Below, in pieces: positions 17,330 to 24,849 of a stretch of DNA of 64,000 nucleotides (position 1 is the stretch's first letter; each line of letters starts with the position of its first letter). The stretch comes from JAABRE01 sp964413275. Its GTDB lineage: Bacteria; Cyanobacteriota; Cyanobacteriia; Cyanobacteriales; JAABRE01. The position numbers were made by a program, and so were the translations under genes. The stretch spans positions 1 to 64,000 of the forward strand of contig CAYPSO010000007.1 of assembly GCA_964413275.1 (NCBI GenBank), given 5' to 3'. The notes below the pieces were generated by a model that saw only the letters and a list, made by a program, of their open reading frames with translations, made no database searches and was not told the origin of the DNA.

Positions 17330-17956
17330 ATGTTAACTCAACGTCGAGCAGATAGAGTAGTTTTATATAATCTTAGTTGGCAACAATTTGAAAATTTGTT
17401 GATGGACTTAGGTGAAAGTCGTGCTGCTCGTATTGCTTACGATCGAGGAACAATGGAAATTAGGACTCCTTTACCAGAACATGAATATTATAAAGAACAT
17501 ATTAGTGATGCAATTAAAGATATTGCCGAAGTATTAGAGGAAGACTACGAAAGTTTAGGTTCAACCACTTGGCGAAAACAAGCAAAAATGGCTGGTATTG
17601 AAGCAGATAATTGTTTTTATTTCCAAAATGAACCCATAATTAGAGGTCAATTAGAATATGATTTAGAAAAAGATCCACCTCCAGATTTAGCTTTAGAAAT
17701 TGATATTACCAGTAAATCTTTAAGTCGCTTTCCTATTTATACCCGTTTAGAAATACCAGAATTATGGTGTTATGATTCAGGAGAATTAAAAATATATTTA
17801 TTACAAGAAAATGAAGAATATCAAGAAGTAAAAAATAGTAAGGTTTTTCCTAATATTCCCGTACAAGAAATTCCTAAAATTATTGAAAAATTTCGCTTGG
17901 AAGGTCGCAGAATAATTAGAAAAAAAATTAGAGAATGGGCAAGAAAATTCATCTAA
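17330..17956 (+). CDS. Uma2-family (DUF820) putative endonuclease
   Basis: A 208-residue protein of the PD-(D/E)xK-like Uma2 family, greatly expanded in cyanobacteria. The pattern is typical: an N-terminal helix (WQQFENLLMDLGESRAAR), GTMEIRTPLPEHE, then PDLALEIDITSKS carrying the acidic residues and a following ELWCYD strand. No function has been established for most members. It lies between a glycosyltransferase and pdxA without a clear operon. Confidence 0.85.
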   Translation: MLTQRRADRVVLYNLSWQQFENLLMDLGESRAARIAYDRGTMEIRTPLPEHEYYKEHISDAIKDIAEVLEEDYESLGSTTWRKQAKMAGIEADNCFYFQNEPIIRGQLEYDLEKDPPPDLALEIDITSKSLSRFPIYTRLEIPELWCYDSGELKIYLLQENEEYQEVKNSKVFPNIPVQEIPKIIEKFRLEGRRIIRKKIREWARKFI

Positions 17957-18055
17957 ATATTCTTTAAAATTTGATTTTATTACCCTAACATTTTTAATTA
18001 ATTTAAACTGAAAATAACTATGTAATGATCTTTCCCAATATCTATTAGAAAAACA

Positions 18056-19078
18056 ATGAAATCCTCTAAAATACCTCATTTAGTTATTACTTTAGGCGAT
18101 CCTGCCGGTATTGGCTCAGAAATCATCCTCAAAGCTTTAGCAGATTCAACTTTAACTTATAAGGTGACAGTTATTGGTAGTCGCTCGGTATTAAATTATA
18201 CTTACGAGCAACTATATCCAAGTTTAGGAGATAGTTTAATTAATCCTGATAGTCTATCCATAATTGATATTCCCCTAGAATCTGAGATTATTTTTGGTCA
18301 AGGTAATGCAATTACAGGTGCTGCTAGTTTTTCATACTTACAACAAGCAATTACATTGACTCTTCAAGGCAAATTTGATGCTATAGTCACTGCACCCATT
18401 GCCAAATATTTATGGCAAAAAGCAGGTTACGATTATCCGGGGCAAACTGAAGTTTTAGCTGAATATGCAGGAGTTGATAAGTTTGGGATGTTATTTGTGG
18501 GGCGCTCTCCTCACACTGGTTGGACTTTACGCACCTTACTGGCAACTACCCATATTCCTTTAGCTTCTGTATCTCAAGCATTAACCCCAGAGTTAATGAC
18601 TCGGAAACTAGATTTATTGATAAATTGTTTAGAACAGGATTTTAGTATTCCTAATCCTACTATTGCCATTGCGGGCTTAAATCCCCATAGTGGTGAAAAT
18701 GGTAAACTAGGTACAGAAGAAAAAGATTGGTTAATTCCTTGGCTAGAAACAGAAAGAAAAAAACGCCCTCAAGTAACTTTAATTGGACTAATTCCTCCTG
18801 ATACCATGTGGGTAAAACCGGGGCAAGCTTGGTATAATTGCGGTAATTCTCTTGATGTTGCTGACGGATATTTAGCACTTTATCACGATCAAGGTTTAAT
18901 TCCTGTTAAACTCATGGCCTTTGATTGTGCTATTAATACTACCATTGGGCTACCTTTTATTCGTACTTCCCCCGATCATGGTACAGCTTTTGATATTGCA
19001 GGTAAAGGTATTGCCAATGCTACGAGTATGAAACAAGCAATTAAATTAGCAGCAGAATTAAGCAAAGTTAGCAATTAG
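18056..19078 (+). CDS. pdxA: 4-hydroxythreonine-4-phosphate dehydrogenase
   Basis: A 340-residue enzyme of the DXP-dependent vitamin B6 pathway; it oxidises 4-phosphohydroxy-L-threonine with NAD. Hallmarks are TLGDPAGIGSEIILKAL at the N-terminus, TAPIAK around residue 118, the AGLNPHSGENG metal-site loop and the C-terminal PFIRTSPDHGTAFDIAG motif. The family is metal-dependent and dimeric in the cytoplasm. moaE follows about 58 bases later. Confidence 0.96.
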   Translation: MKSSKIPHLVITLGDPAGIGSEIILKALADSTLTYKVTVIGSRSVLNYTYEQLYPSLGDSLINPDSLSIIDIPLESEIIFGQGNAITGAASFSYLQQAITLTLQGKFDAIVTAPIAKYLWQKAGYDYPGQTEVLAEYAGVDKFGMLFVGRSPHTGWTLRTLLATTHIPLASVSQALTPELMTRKLDLLINCLEQDFSIPNPTIAIAGLNPHSGENGKLGTEEKDWLIPWLETERKKRPQVTLIGLIPPDTMWVKPGQAWYNCGNSLDVADGYLALYHDQGLIPVKLMAFDCAINTTIGLPFIRTSPDHGTAFDIAGKGIANATSMKQAIKLAAELSKVSN

Positions 19079-19112
19079 CTTTTAGCTAATAACTAATAAC
19101 TAATTTATTAAC
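19079..19112. repeat. heptamer-like tandem repeat after pdxA
   Basis: Units close to AGCTAAT and AACTAAT are repeated several times right after the pdxA stop. The repeat resembles those at 52721-52774 and 61790-61816. Confidence 0.5.
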
Positions 19113-19136
19113 GACGAATCACGAACTATATTTATT

Positions 19137-19595
19137 ATGTTAACTACTAAAACAACTGATAACTTTGCTATTACCTTTGCGCCGTTATCTTTAGACGAAA
19201 TATATAAATTAACAGACGATCCAGCTAATGGAGCTATAGTGGTAATGAGTGGTACAGTACGTCATCAAACTGAGGGTAAACCTGTCACCTATTTAGAATA
19301 TCAGGCTTATGAACCTATGGCCTTAGTTGTATTTCAGCAAATAGCAACTCAAATTCGTCAACAATGGCCAGATACTAACCGTATTGTAATTCATCATCGT
19401 GTAGGAAGTTTACACATAGGAGAAATTAGCGTTTTAGTAGCAGTGGGATGTCCCCATCGGGGGGAGGCTTTTGCTGCTTGTCGTTATGCTATAGATACAC
19501 TTAAACATAATGCACCCATTTGGAAAAAAGAACATTTTAGCAATGGCTCAAGTAATTGGGTAAGTATCGGTGCTTGTGAAGAAGTTAAATGTTGA
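19137..19595 (+). CDS. moaE: molybdopterin synthase catalytic subunit
   Basis: A 152-residue MoaE. Visible hallmarks are GAIVVMSGTVR near residue 33, YQAYEPMA, the VGSLHIGEISVLVAV segment and WKKEHF, which carries the catalytic lysine. It converts cyclic pyranopterin monophosphate to molybdopterin with the sulfur carrier MoaD, which is not adjacent. Molybdenum cofactor is needed for nitrate reductase, in keeping with the nitrogen genes further on. Confidence 0.95.
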   Translation: MLTTKTTDNFAITFAPLSLDEIYKLTDDPANGAIVVMSGTVRHQTEGKPVTYLEYQAYEPMALVVFQQIATQIRQQWPDTNRIVIHHRVGSLHIGEISVLVAVGCPHRGEAFAACRYAIDTLKHNAPIWKKEHFSNGSSNWVSIGACEEVKC

Positions 19596-19659
19596 AAAAA
19601 TCTGACGTACCCTACATTTGAATTTTTATAGTTAATTTAATTGAAAAGCACTGTAAATA

Positions 19660-19971
19660 ATGTCAGAATCCCAATTATCAAGTCAGAAAAGATGCGTTTT
19701 AGTTTGTCAAAATACTTCTTGCTTAAATAATGGCTCTAAGGAAGTTTTGGCGTTGTTTGAAAATAGTAATTTACCAGAAGATGTAACAATTGTCGCCGCC
19801 GAATGTCAAGGACAATGTAGTGTAGGGCCAACAGTAAGAATTATTCCCGAAGAAACTTGGTATTGTCGAGTTACGGCTACAGATGTTCCTATAATTGTCA
19901 AACAAGATTTACATGGAGGAGAAAGAGTTAATCATAAATTACATCCTCGTATTCATTTATCTTTTGGTTAA
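19660..19971 (+). CDS. thioredoxin-like [2Fe-2S] ferredoxin-domain protein
   Basis: A 103-residue protein with cysteines in CQNTSC near residue 16 and CQGQC near residue 49, the spacing of thioredoxin-fold [2Fe-2S] ferredoxins related to NuoE. It is a stand-alone member of the (2Fe-2S) ferredoxin-domain family common in cyanobacteria; redox partner unknown. It lies 64 bases after moaE in the same direction and may be cotranscribed. Confidence 0.8.
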   Translation: MSESQLSSQKRCVLVCQNTSCLNNGSKEVLALFENSNLPEDVTIVAAECQGQCSVGPTVRIIPEETWYCRVTATDVPIIVKQDLHGGERVNHKLHPRIHLSFG

Positions 19972-20091
19972 TTTCAGATGGGTGCAACTTTTTTTAGCTA
20001 CTAGGAAATTTATTTCCTAACTAACAATTACAGCAGTTTTCAGGTAAATAGACTACACTACAGCCACCTAAAATTAAAGATGATGACTAGA

Positions 20092-20110
20092 TGCAGGCAA
20101 TATGCCTGCA
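20092..20110. terminator. hairpin after ybaB
   Basis: Perfect arms TGCAGGCA (20092-20099) and TGCCTGCA (20103-20110) with a 3-base loop lie just downstream of the ybaB stop and between convergent genes. There is no T-tract. Confidence 0.5.
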
Positions 20111-20123
20111 AGTTAGCTGAAAA

Positions 20124-20465
20124 CTACATACCAGGGAGACTTAAACCACTGGTAAGCTCTTCCATACGGGAGCGCATGGTTTCAGTGGATTTTGCATAGG
20201 CATCTTTCATTGCTTCTGTTACCATTGCTGATAAAGCTTCAGCACCTTTTCCTGCTGCTTCAGAAGTAATTTGTACACCAAGAGGCTCTTGATTACCACT
20301 GAGGATAACCGTAACTAAGCCGTCTGAGCTTTTTCCTTCAATTTCCATTGTCTCCAATTCTTCTTGAAGTTTTTTCGCTCCTTCTTGAACTTGCTGGGCT
20401 TTTTGGAAAGCAGAAGCAAGCTCTTTCATTTTACCTAAACCGAGACCAAATCCTTTTCCTGTCAT
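20124..20465 (-). CDS. YbaB/EbfC nucleoid-associated protein
   Basis: A 113-residue protein of the YbaB/EbfC family: an N-terminal helix with KELASAFQKAQQVQEGAKKL, then the central VTVILSGNQEPLGVQI strand pair and a C-terminal helix (KDAYAKSTETMRSRME). It forms a DNA-binding tweezer-like dimer. It is last in the murC-murB-ybaB series, 18 bases after murB. Confidence 0.92.
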   Translation of the reverse strand: MTGKGFGLGLGKMKELASAFQKAQQVQEGAKKLQEELETMEIEGKSSDGLVTVILSGNQEPLGVQITSEAAGKGAEALSAMVTEAMKDAYAKSTETMRSRMEELTSGLSLPGM

Positions 20466-20483
20466 AATTATTTCTATTACTAA

Positions 20484-21443
20484 CTAAAATTCACCTAAAA
20501 GTTTAACTTCTGGTTTTAATGATACTGACCACTGATATTGTACTTGTTCTTGTATGTGATTAATCAAGTTAAAAATGTCAGTAGCCTTAGCATTCCCACA
20601 ATTGAGAATAAAATTAGCATGAAGGTGAGCAATCTGTGCGCCGCCAATTTGATAACCCTTTAAACCACTTTGTTCGATTAACCAACCAGCATATTGAGGT
20701 AAAGGATTACGAAAAACACTACCACAACTAGGTAAATGATAAGGTTGAGAATTTTTACGGCTTTGAAAATTTTGATTAGTTTGGGCTCTAACTTCTTCTC
20801 TGTTGGCACCAGGTTGTAATTGAAAAGTTGCTTCAATTACCATGCGTCGATCGCCTTGAAGTTTAGAAGTTCGATAACTATATTCTAATTCATCCCTAGT
20901 TAAAACTTCCATCTTACCATCAGGAGAAAGTACCACTGCACTAACTAAAATATCGCTAACTGATTGTCCATGAGCACCAGCATTCATTACTACTGCACCC
21001 CCCACTGTACCCGGAATACCCACAGCCCATTCTAAACCTCGCCAGCCTTTTTTAGCCGCTAACCAAGCCAGACGAGGGAGAGGCTCTCCTGCACCGGCTG
21101 TGATAATAGCAGTTTCTTCATCAAAAGTTTTATGACGTAAATAACGGGTACTAATTACTAAACCCGGAATACCATGATCGCTAACCAGTAAATTTGAACC
21201 TGCGCCCAAAAGGGTTAAAGGTATATCTTGATTGACATACCATTCAAAAGTAGCTTCAACTTCATCATTATTTTTAGGAGCTACATACCATTGAGCTTCA
21301 CCACCAACTCGATAGGAAGTTAGAGTAGATAAAGAAGTTTTAGGTTGAATAATACAATCAGTACCAGATAATTGCACGGGCTTAGGAGCAGAGAAATAAG
21401 CCAGTGACTTGATTACATTATCATTCGGGGAATATATACTCAT
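20484..21443 (-). CDS. murB: UDP-N-acetylenolpyruvoylglucosamine reductase
   Basis: A 319-residue flavoenzyme of peptidoglycan precursor synthesis; it reduces the enolpyruvyl group to lactyl with NADPH. The FAD-binding part shows TSYRVGGEAQW, LGAGSNLLVSD and GIPGTVGGAVVMNAGAHG. The C-terminal part has SCGSVFRNP with the catalytic serine region, LPQYAGWLIEQSGLKG, and a final PEVKLLGEF with the conserved Glu. It lies downstream of murC in the same direction. Confidence 0.96.
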   Translation of the reverse strand: MSIYSPNDNVIKSLAYFSAPKPVQLSGTDCIIQPKTSLSTLTSYRVGGEAQWYVAPKNNDEVEATFEWYVNQDIPLTLLGAGSNLLVSDHGIPGLVISTRYLRHKTFDEETAIITAGAGEPLPRLAWLAAKKGWRGLEWAVGIPGTVGGAVVMNAGAHGQSVSDILVSAVVLSPDGKMEVLTRDELEYSYRTSKLQGDRRMVIEATFQLQPGANREEVRAQTNQNFQSRKNSQPYHLPSCGSVFRNPLPQYAGWLIEQSGLKGYQIGGAQIAHLHANFILNCGNAKATDIFNLINHIQEQVQYQWSVSLKPEVKLLGEF

Positions 21444-21542
21444 AGAAGTTACAGATTTTAATACCTACACACCACACTATTGCTTCAAAAATATCCTGAT
21501 TTTCAGATTTTTTCAATCTTTATTTAAAAATTAAGGAATTTA

Positions 21543-21573
21543 GAAGTATAAAATCACCAAATTTTTATACTTC
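21543..21573. terminator. hairpin in the murC-murB spacer
   Basis: A perfect 11-base inverted repeat GAAGTATAAAA (21543-21553) and TTTTATACTTC (21563-21573) lies in the 152-base gap after murC. It could attenuate transcription into murB. Confidence 0.5.
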
Positions 21574-21595
21574 CTAGAACCTATAAATTTTAAAT

Positions 21596-22969
21596 TTAAG
21601 CAGAAATTGCTTTTAGTACATCAGTTATAATTTGGTTTAAATTACCAGCACCCAAAAACAAGGTTAAATCCCCTGTTTTTAAAATAGTTGGTAAGAAATT
21701 AAGAACATCTGCCAAAGAAGGTTGATAAAATATCTGAGGGTGATGCTTTCTGATAGCTTGAGCTAAGTCTTCTCCTGTAATGTTAGTTAAATTTTTTTCT
21801 CCAGCACTGTAAATATCTGTAATTATTACTACATCAGCATCAGTGAAACATTCCGAAAATTCTGCTAAAAATTTTTCTGTACGACTATAACGATGGGGTT
21901 GAAAAATTGCTATCACCCTTTTATTTTCATCACTTCCTACCCTCAGACGAGCAGAAGCTAAGGTAGCAATAATTTCACTGGGATGGTGGGCATAATCATC
22001 AATTAAAGTAATTCCCTGAGCTTGACCTTTTTGCTCAAAACGTCGTTTAGCACCTTGAAAGGTAATCATAGCTTTAGCGATTACAGGCCATTCTAAACCT
22101 AGCTTTCTTGCGGTGGCTACTACAGCTAAAGCATTACTCAAATTGTGTTCTCCGAGTAATCCTAATTCTAATTTTCCTAATAATTCTCCCCTTTCCCAAA
22201 CATCGGCAAGACAACCTTCGCTAAGATAGCTAACATTTTTAACCGTATAATCAGCATTTTTATGAGAATCTAAACTATAACTAATATCAGGCTGTAATTC
22301 TTTAGCTACTAAATCACAGTCAATACATCCTATTATTGTCTGACATTGTTGAGCAAAAGTTTTAAAAATATTAATAACTGCATTCAAACTTTGATAATGA
22401 TCTGGATGATCTAACTCAATATTAGTAACAATACCAATTTTCGGATAATGCTTTATTAAAGAACCATCAGACTCATCTGCTTCTGCCACCAAATAGGGAC
22501 TTTTTCCTAATCTAGCATTACCTGACCAAGCATCTACTTCACCTCCTACTACGATAGTTGGATCTAAACCAGCTTGCAAAAGTACATAAGCCAATAAGCT
22601 ACTCGTTGTAGTTTTTCCATGAGTACCAGCAACGGCAATACTGTGATAATCCTCAATTAAAGCTGCCAATAAATCCGAACGATGGAAAATTGGGCATCCT
22701 AGTTGAGTGGCTGCTAAATATTCCTGATTATCTTTTTTTATGGCAGTAGAACAGACTACTTGGGGGCAATCATTACCAATATTACTTCCTTCTTGGTTTG
22801 TAAAAATTTTTGCTCCCACTGATGCTAGTCTTTCTGTAATATTGCTAGAGCGAATATCAGAGCCAGAAATCGATAATCCTCGTTTGGCTAAAATATAGGC
22901 CAAAGCAGACATGCCAATGCCCCCAATACCAATAAAATGAAATGGTCTGCCACTTAAATCAACCCGCAT
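21596..22969 (-). CDS. murC: UDP-N-acetylmuramate-L-alanine ligase
   Basis: A 457-residue Mur ligase. It has the N-terminal UDP-binding loop GIGGIGMSALAYILAKRG, the ATP-binding loop AGTHGKTTTSSLLAYVL near residue 113, the EADESDGS motif, and IDDYAHHPSEI. It attaches L-alanine to UDP-MurNAc, the step after MurB, in the cytoplasm. The murC-murB order is usual in cyanobacteria. Confidence 0.97.
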   Translation of the reverse strand: MRVDLSGRPFHFIGIGGIGMSALAYILAKRGLSISGSDIRSSNITERLASVGAKIFTNQEGSNIGNDCPQVVCSTAIKKDNQEYLAATQLGCPIFHRSDLLAALIEDYHSIAVAGTHGKTTTSSLLAYVLLQAGLDPTIVVGGEVDAWSGNARLGKSPYLVAEADESDGSLIKHYPKIGIVTNIELDHPDHYQSLNAVINIFKTFAQQCQTIIGCIDCDLVAKELQPDISYSLDSHKNADYTVKNVSYLSEGCLADVWERGELLGKLELGLLGEHNLSNALAVVATARKLGLEWPVIAKAMITFQGAKRRFEQKGQAQGITLIDDYAHHPSEIIATLASARLRVGSDENKRVIAIFQPHRYSRTEKFLAEFSECFTDADVVIITDIYSAGEKNLTNITGEDLAQAIRKHHPQIFYQPSLADVLNFLPTILKTGDLTLFLGAGNLNQIITDVLKAISA

Positions 22970-23144
22970 TAACTTACATCTCCTTACCTTTTCAGCAGGG
23001 AATTTTCCCTCTTATCATAAAGGTTGGAGGGACAATTCTTGTAATTTCTCTAATTTGAAGATCGAATTGTACTGTCTTTACGATATTATTGGGGTCATTA
23101 AGAATCTTTTAATTTATTTAGTTAGTTAAAGAGGGCAAGAAACT

Positions 23145-24167
23145 GTGACTATAAGAGTAGCGATCAACGGATTTGGACGTATTGGACGTAATTTTCTACG
23201 TTGTTTAGTAGGAAGGGAAAATAGCGGATTAGAACTTGTCGGTATTAACGATACTTCTGATCCTAGAACTAATGCCCATCTTCTTAGATACGATTCCATG
23301 TTGGGTATTTTAAAAGATGCACAAATTGAAGCTGATGATAATTCTCTCACTGTTAATGGTAAAACCATTAAGTGCGTATCCGATCGCAACCCCTTAAACT
23401 TGCCCTGGAAAGAATGGGAAGTTGATTTGATTATTGAAGCTACTGGTGTTTTTGTTGATGAAGCCGGTGCTTCTAAACACATTCAAGCTGGTGCAAAAAA
23501 AGTTCTAATTACTGCCCCCGGTAAAGGTGCAGGTGTTGGGACTTATGTTGTTGGCGTTAATGCCGATCAATACGAACACGATAAATTTAATGTTATCAGT
23601 AACGCTAGTTGTACTACTAACTGTCTTGCTCCTGTGGTCAAAGTTCTCCATGAAAACTTTGGCATTATTAAAGGTACAATGACGACCACCCACAGTTACA
23701 CTGGCGATCAACGTCTTTTAGATGCTAGTCATCGCGATTTACGTCGTGCCAGAGCAGCAGCTATTAACATTGTACCTACTTCCACTGGTGCTGCTGCTGC
23801 TGTAGCTTTAGTCATTCCTGAGATGAAGGGTAAACTTAATGGTATCGCTTTGCGAGTTCCTACCCCTAATGTTTCTGTCGTTGACCTAGTAATTCAGACT
23901 GAGAAAAAGACTATTACTGAAGAAGTTAATAATGTACTTAAAGCGGCTACTACTGGTGCGATGAAGGGTATCCTTGAATATAACGATTTACCCCTTGTTT
24001 CCAGTGATTTTCGTGGTACTGATTGTTCTTCTACTGTTGATGCCAGCTTAACTATGGTTATGGATGGCGACATGGTTAAAGTTGTTGCTTGGTATGACAA
24101 TGAATGGGGTTATTCTCAGCGTGTTGTTGACTTGGCTGAAATCGTTGCTAGCAAGTGGAAAGCTTAA
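23145..24167 (+). CDS. gap2: glyceraldehyde-3-phosphate dehydrogenase, Gap2 type
   Basis: A 340-residue GAPDH starting at GTG 23145; no ATG fits the conserved start (TIRVAINGFGRIGRNFLR). The catalytic cysteine is in SNASCTTNCLAP and the catalytic histidine in TTTHSYTGDQ. The sequence, with SHRDLRRARAAA and the C-terminal YDNEWGYSQRVVDLA, matches the photosynthetic Gap2 used with NADPH or NADH in the Calvin cycle. It is monocistronic and heavily codon-biased, as expected for an abundant protein. Confidence 0.96.
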   Translation: MTIRVAINGFGRIGRNFLRCLVGRENSGLELVGINDTSDPRTNAHLLRYDSMLGILKDAQIEADDNSLTVNGKTIKCVSDRNPLNLPWKEWEVDLIIEATGVFVDEAGASKHIQAGAKKVLITAPGKGAGVGTYVVGVNADQYEHDKFNVISNASCTTNCLAPVVKVLHENFGIIKGTMTTTHSYTGDQRLLDASHRDLRRARAAAINIVPTSTGAAAAVALVIPEMKGKLNGIALRVPTPNVSVVDLVIQTEKKTITEEVNNVLKAATTGAMKGILEYNDLPLVSSDFRGTDCSSTVDASLTMVMDGDMVKVVAWYDNEWGYSQRVVDLAEIVASKWKA

Positions 24168-24178
24168 TCTAATTTCTG

Positions 24179-24204
24179 TAGGGTGGGCAATGCTCACCCT
24201 GAGC
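24179..24204. repeat. short GGTGGGCA hairpin element after gap2
   Basis: GGGTGGGC-AAT-GCTCACCC (24181-24199) forms a stem with one G-T pair. It is a compact member of the GGTGGGCA family and is placed where a gap2 terminator would be. Confidence 0.6.
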
Positions 24205-24208
24205 CAAG

Positions 24209-24694
24209 TCAAAGGATAAACCTTACCAAATTATCTTGACACCATTGTAAAGCTACTTCCACTAAAATATCGTCTTTTTTTTCTTTAAAATAAATAATTT
24301 CATCATGAATAATTGCACGATTATTATTTATTTCAGATAAATAATCTCCCATTCCTTGAGGATAATGATAATGAGTAATTTTTTCTTCATTAGAAGTGCG
24401 ATCGCACAAAATAAGCTGAAGATTGGGATTAAGATATGCTAATTCTTGTAATCTCATTTTAAGAATTGTTATTAATTTTTTCTTTTAATTCAGTGACGGG
24501 AATACCTTTTTTGTAAGTTTGAAAATAGGTTTTGTGATGATGCCATACTGTTAGTTCTAAAAATTCTGATAAGAAATTAATTGGAGTAATACCAAAACCA
24601 TATAAGCTACCATATATTTTATATTTTTTATTACTTTCATACTTATTTTCATCACAAATAACGGTTAATATTATTTCTAATGCAGATTTACCAG
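24209..24694 (-). pseudogene. GyrB/ParE-like ATPase gene relic
   Basis: Two minus-strand pieces match the GyrB N-terminal region in order. The first (24694 down to the TAA at 24461-24459) begins QTGKSALEIILTVICDENK and continues IYGSLYGFGITPINFLSEF and TYKKGIPVTEL; this is the GHKL lid region, but the usual GGLHGVG is changed. The second (24457-24209) is frame-shifted by one and reads RLQELAYLNPNLQLIL to EVALQWCQDNL. About 35 residues are missing at the junction, and both the start and the rest of the protein are absent. It is a decayed paralogue, not the working gyrB. Confidence 0.7.
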
Positions 24695-24749
24695 TTTGAA
24701 GAAGAAAAATATGAAGAATCCCTAGAAGTTTTGCAAGAAGCTTATAAAC
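24695..24749. repeat. left copy of the 55-base repeat bordering the gap
   Basis: This 55-base segment is identical to 24850-24904 on the other side of the N run. Exactly 55 bases is a common assembler k-mer, so the two copies may be one locus seen from two contig ends, or a true repeat that broke the assembly. Confidence 0.8.
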
Positions 24750-24849
24750 NNNNNNNNNNNNNNNNNNNNNNNNNNNNNNNNNNNNNNNNNNNNNNNNNNN
24801 NNNNNNNNNNNNNNNNNNNNNNNNNNNNNNNNNNNNNNNNNNNNNNNNN
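24750..24849. other. assembly gap of exactly 100 N
   Basis: One hundred consecutive Ns form a standard placeholder for a gap of unknown length. It falls inside the N-terminus of the TPR gene. Confidence 0.99.

Noticed and set aside
23126..24100. minus-strand frames inside gap2
   Set aside because: They are shadows of a highly codon-biased gene.
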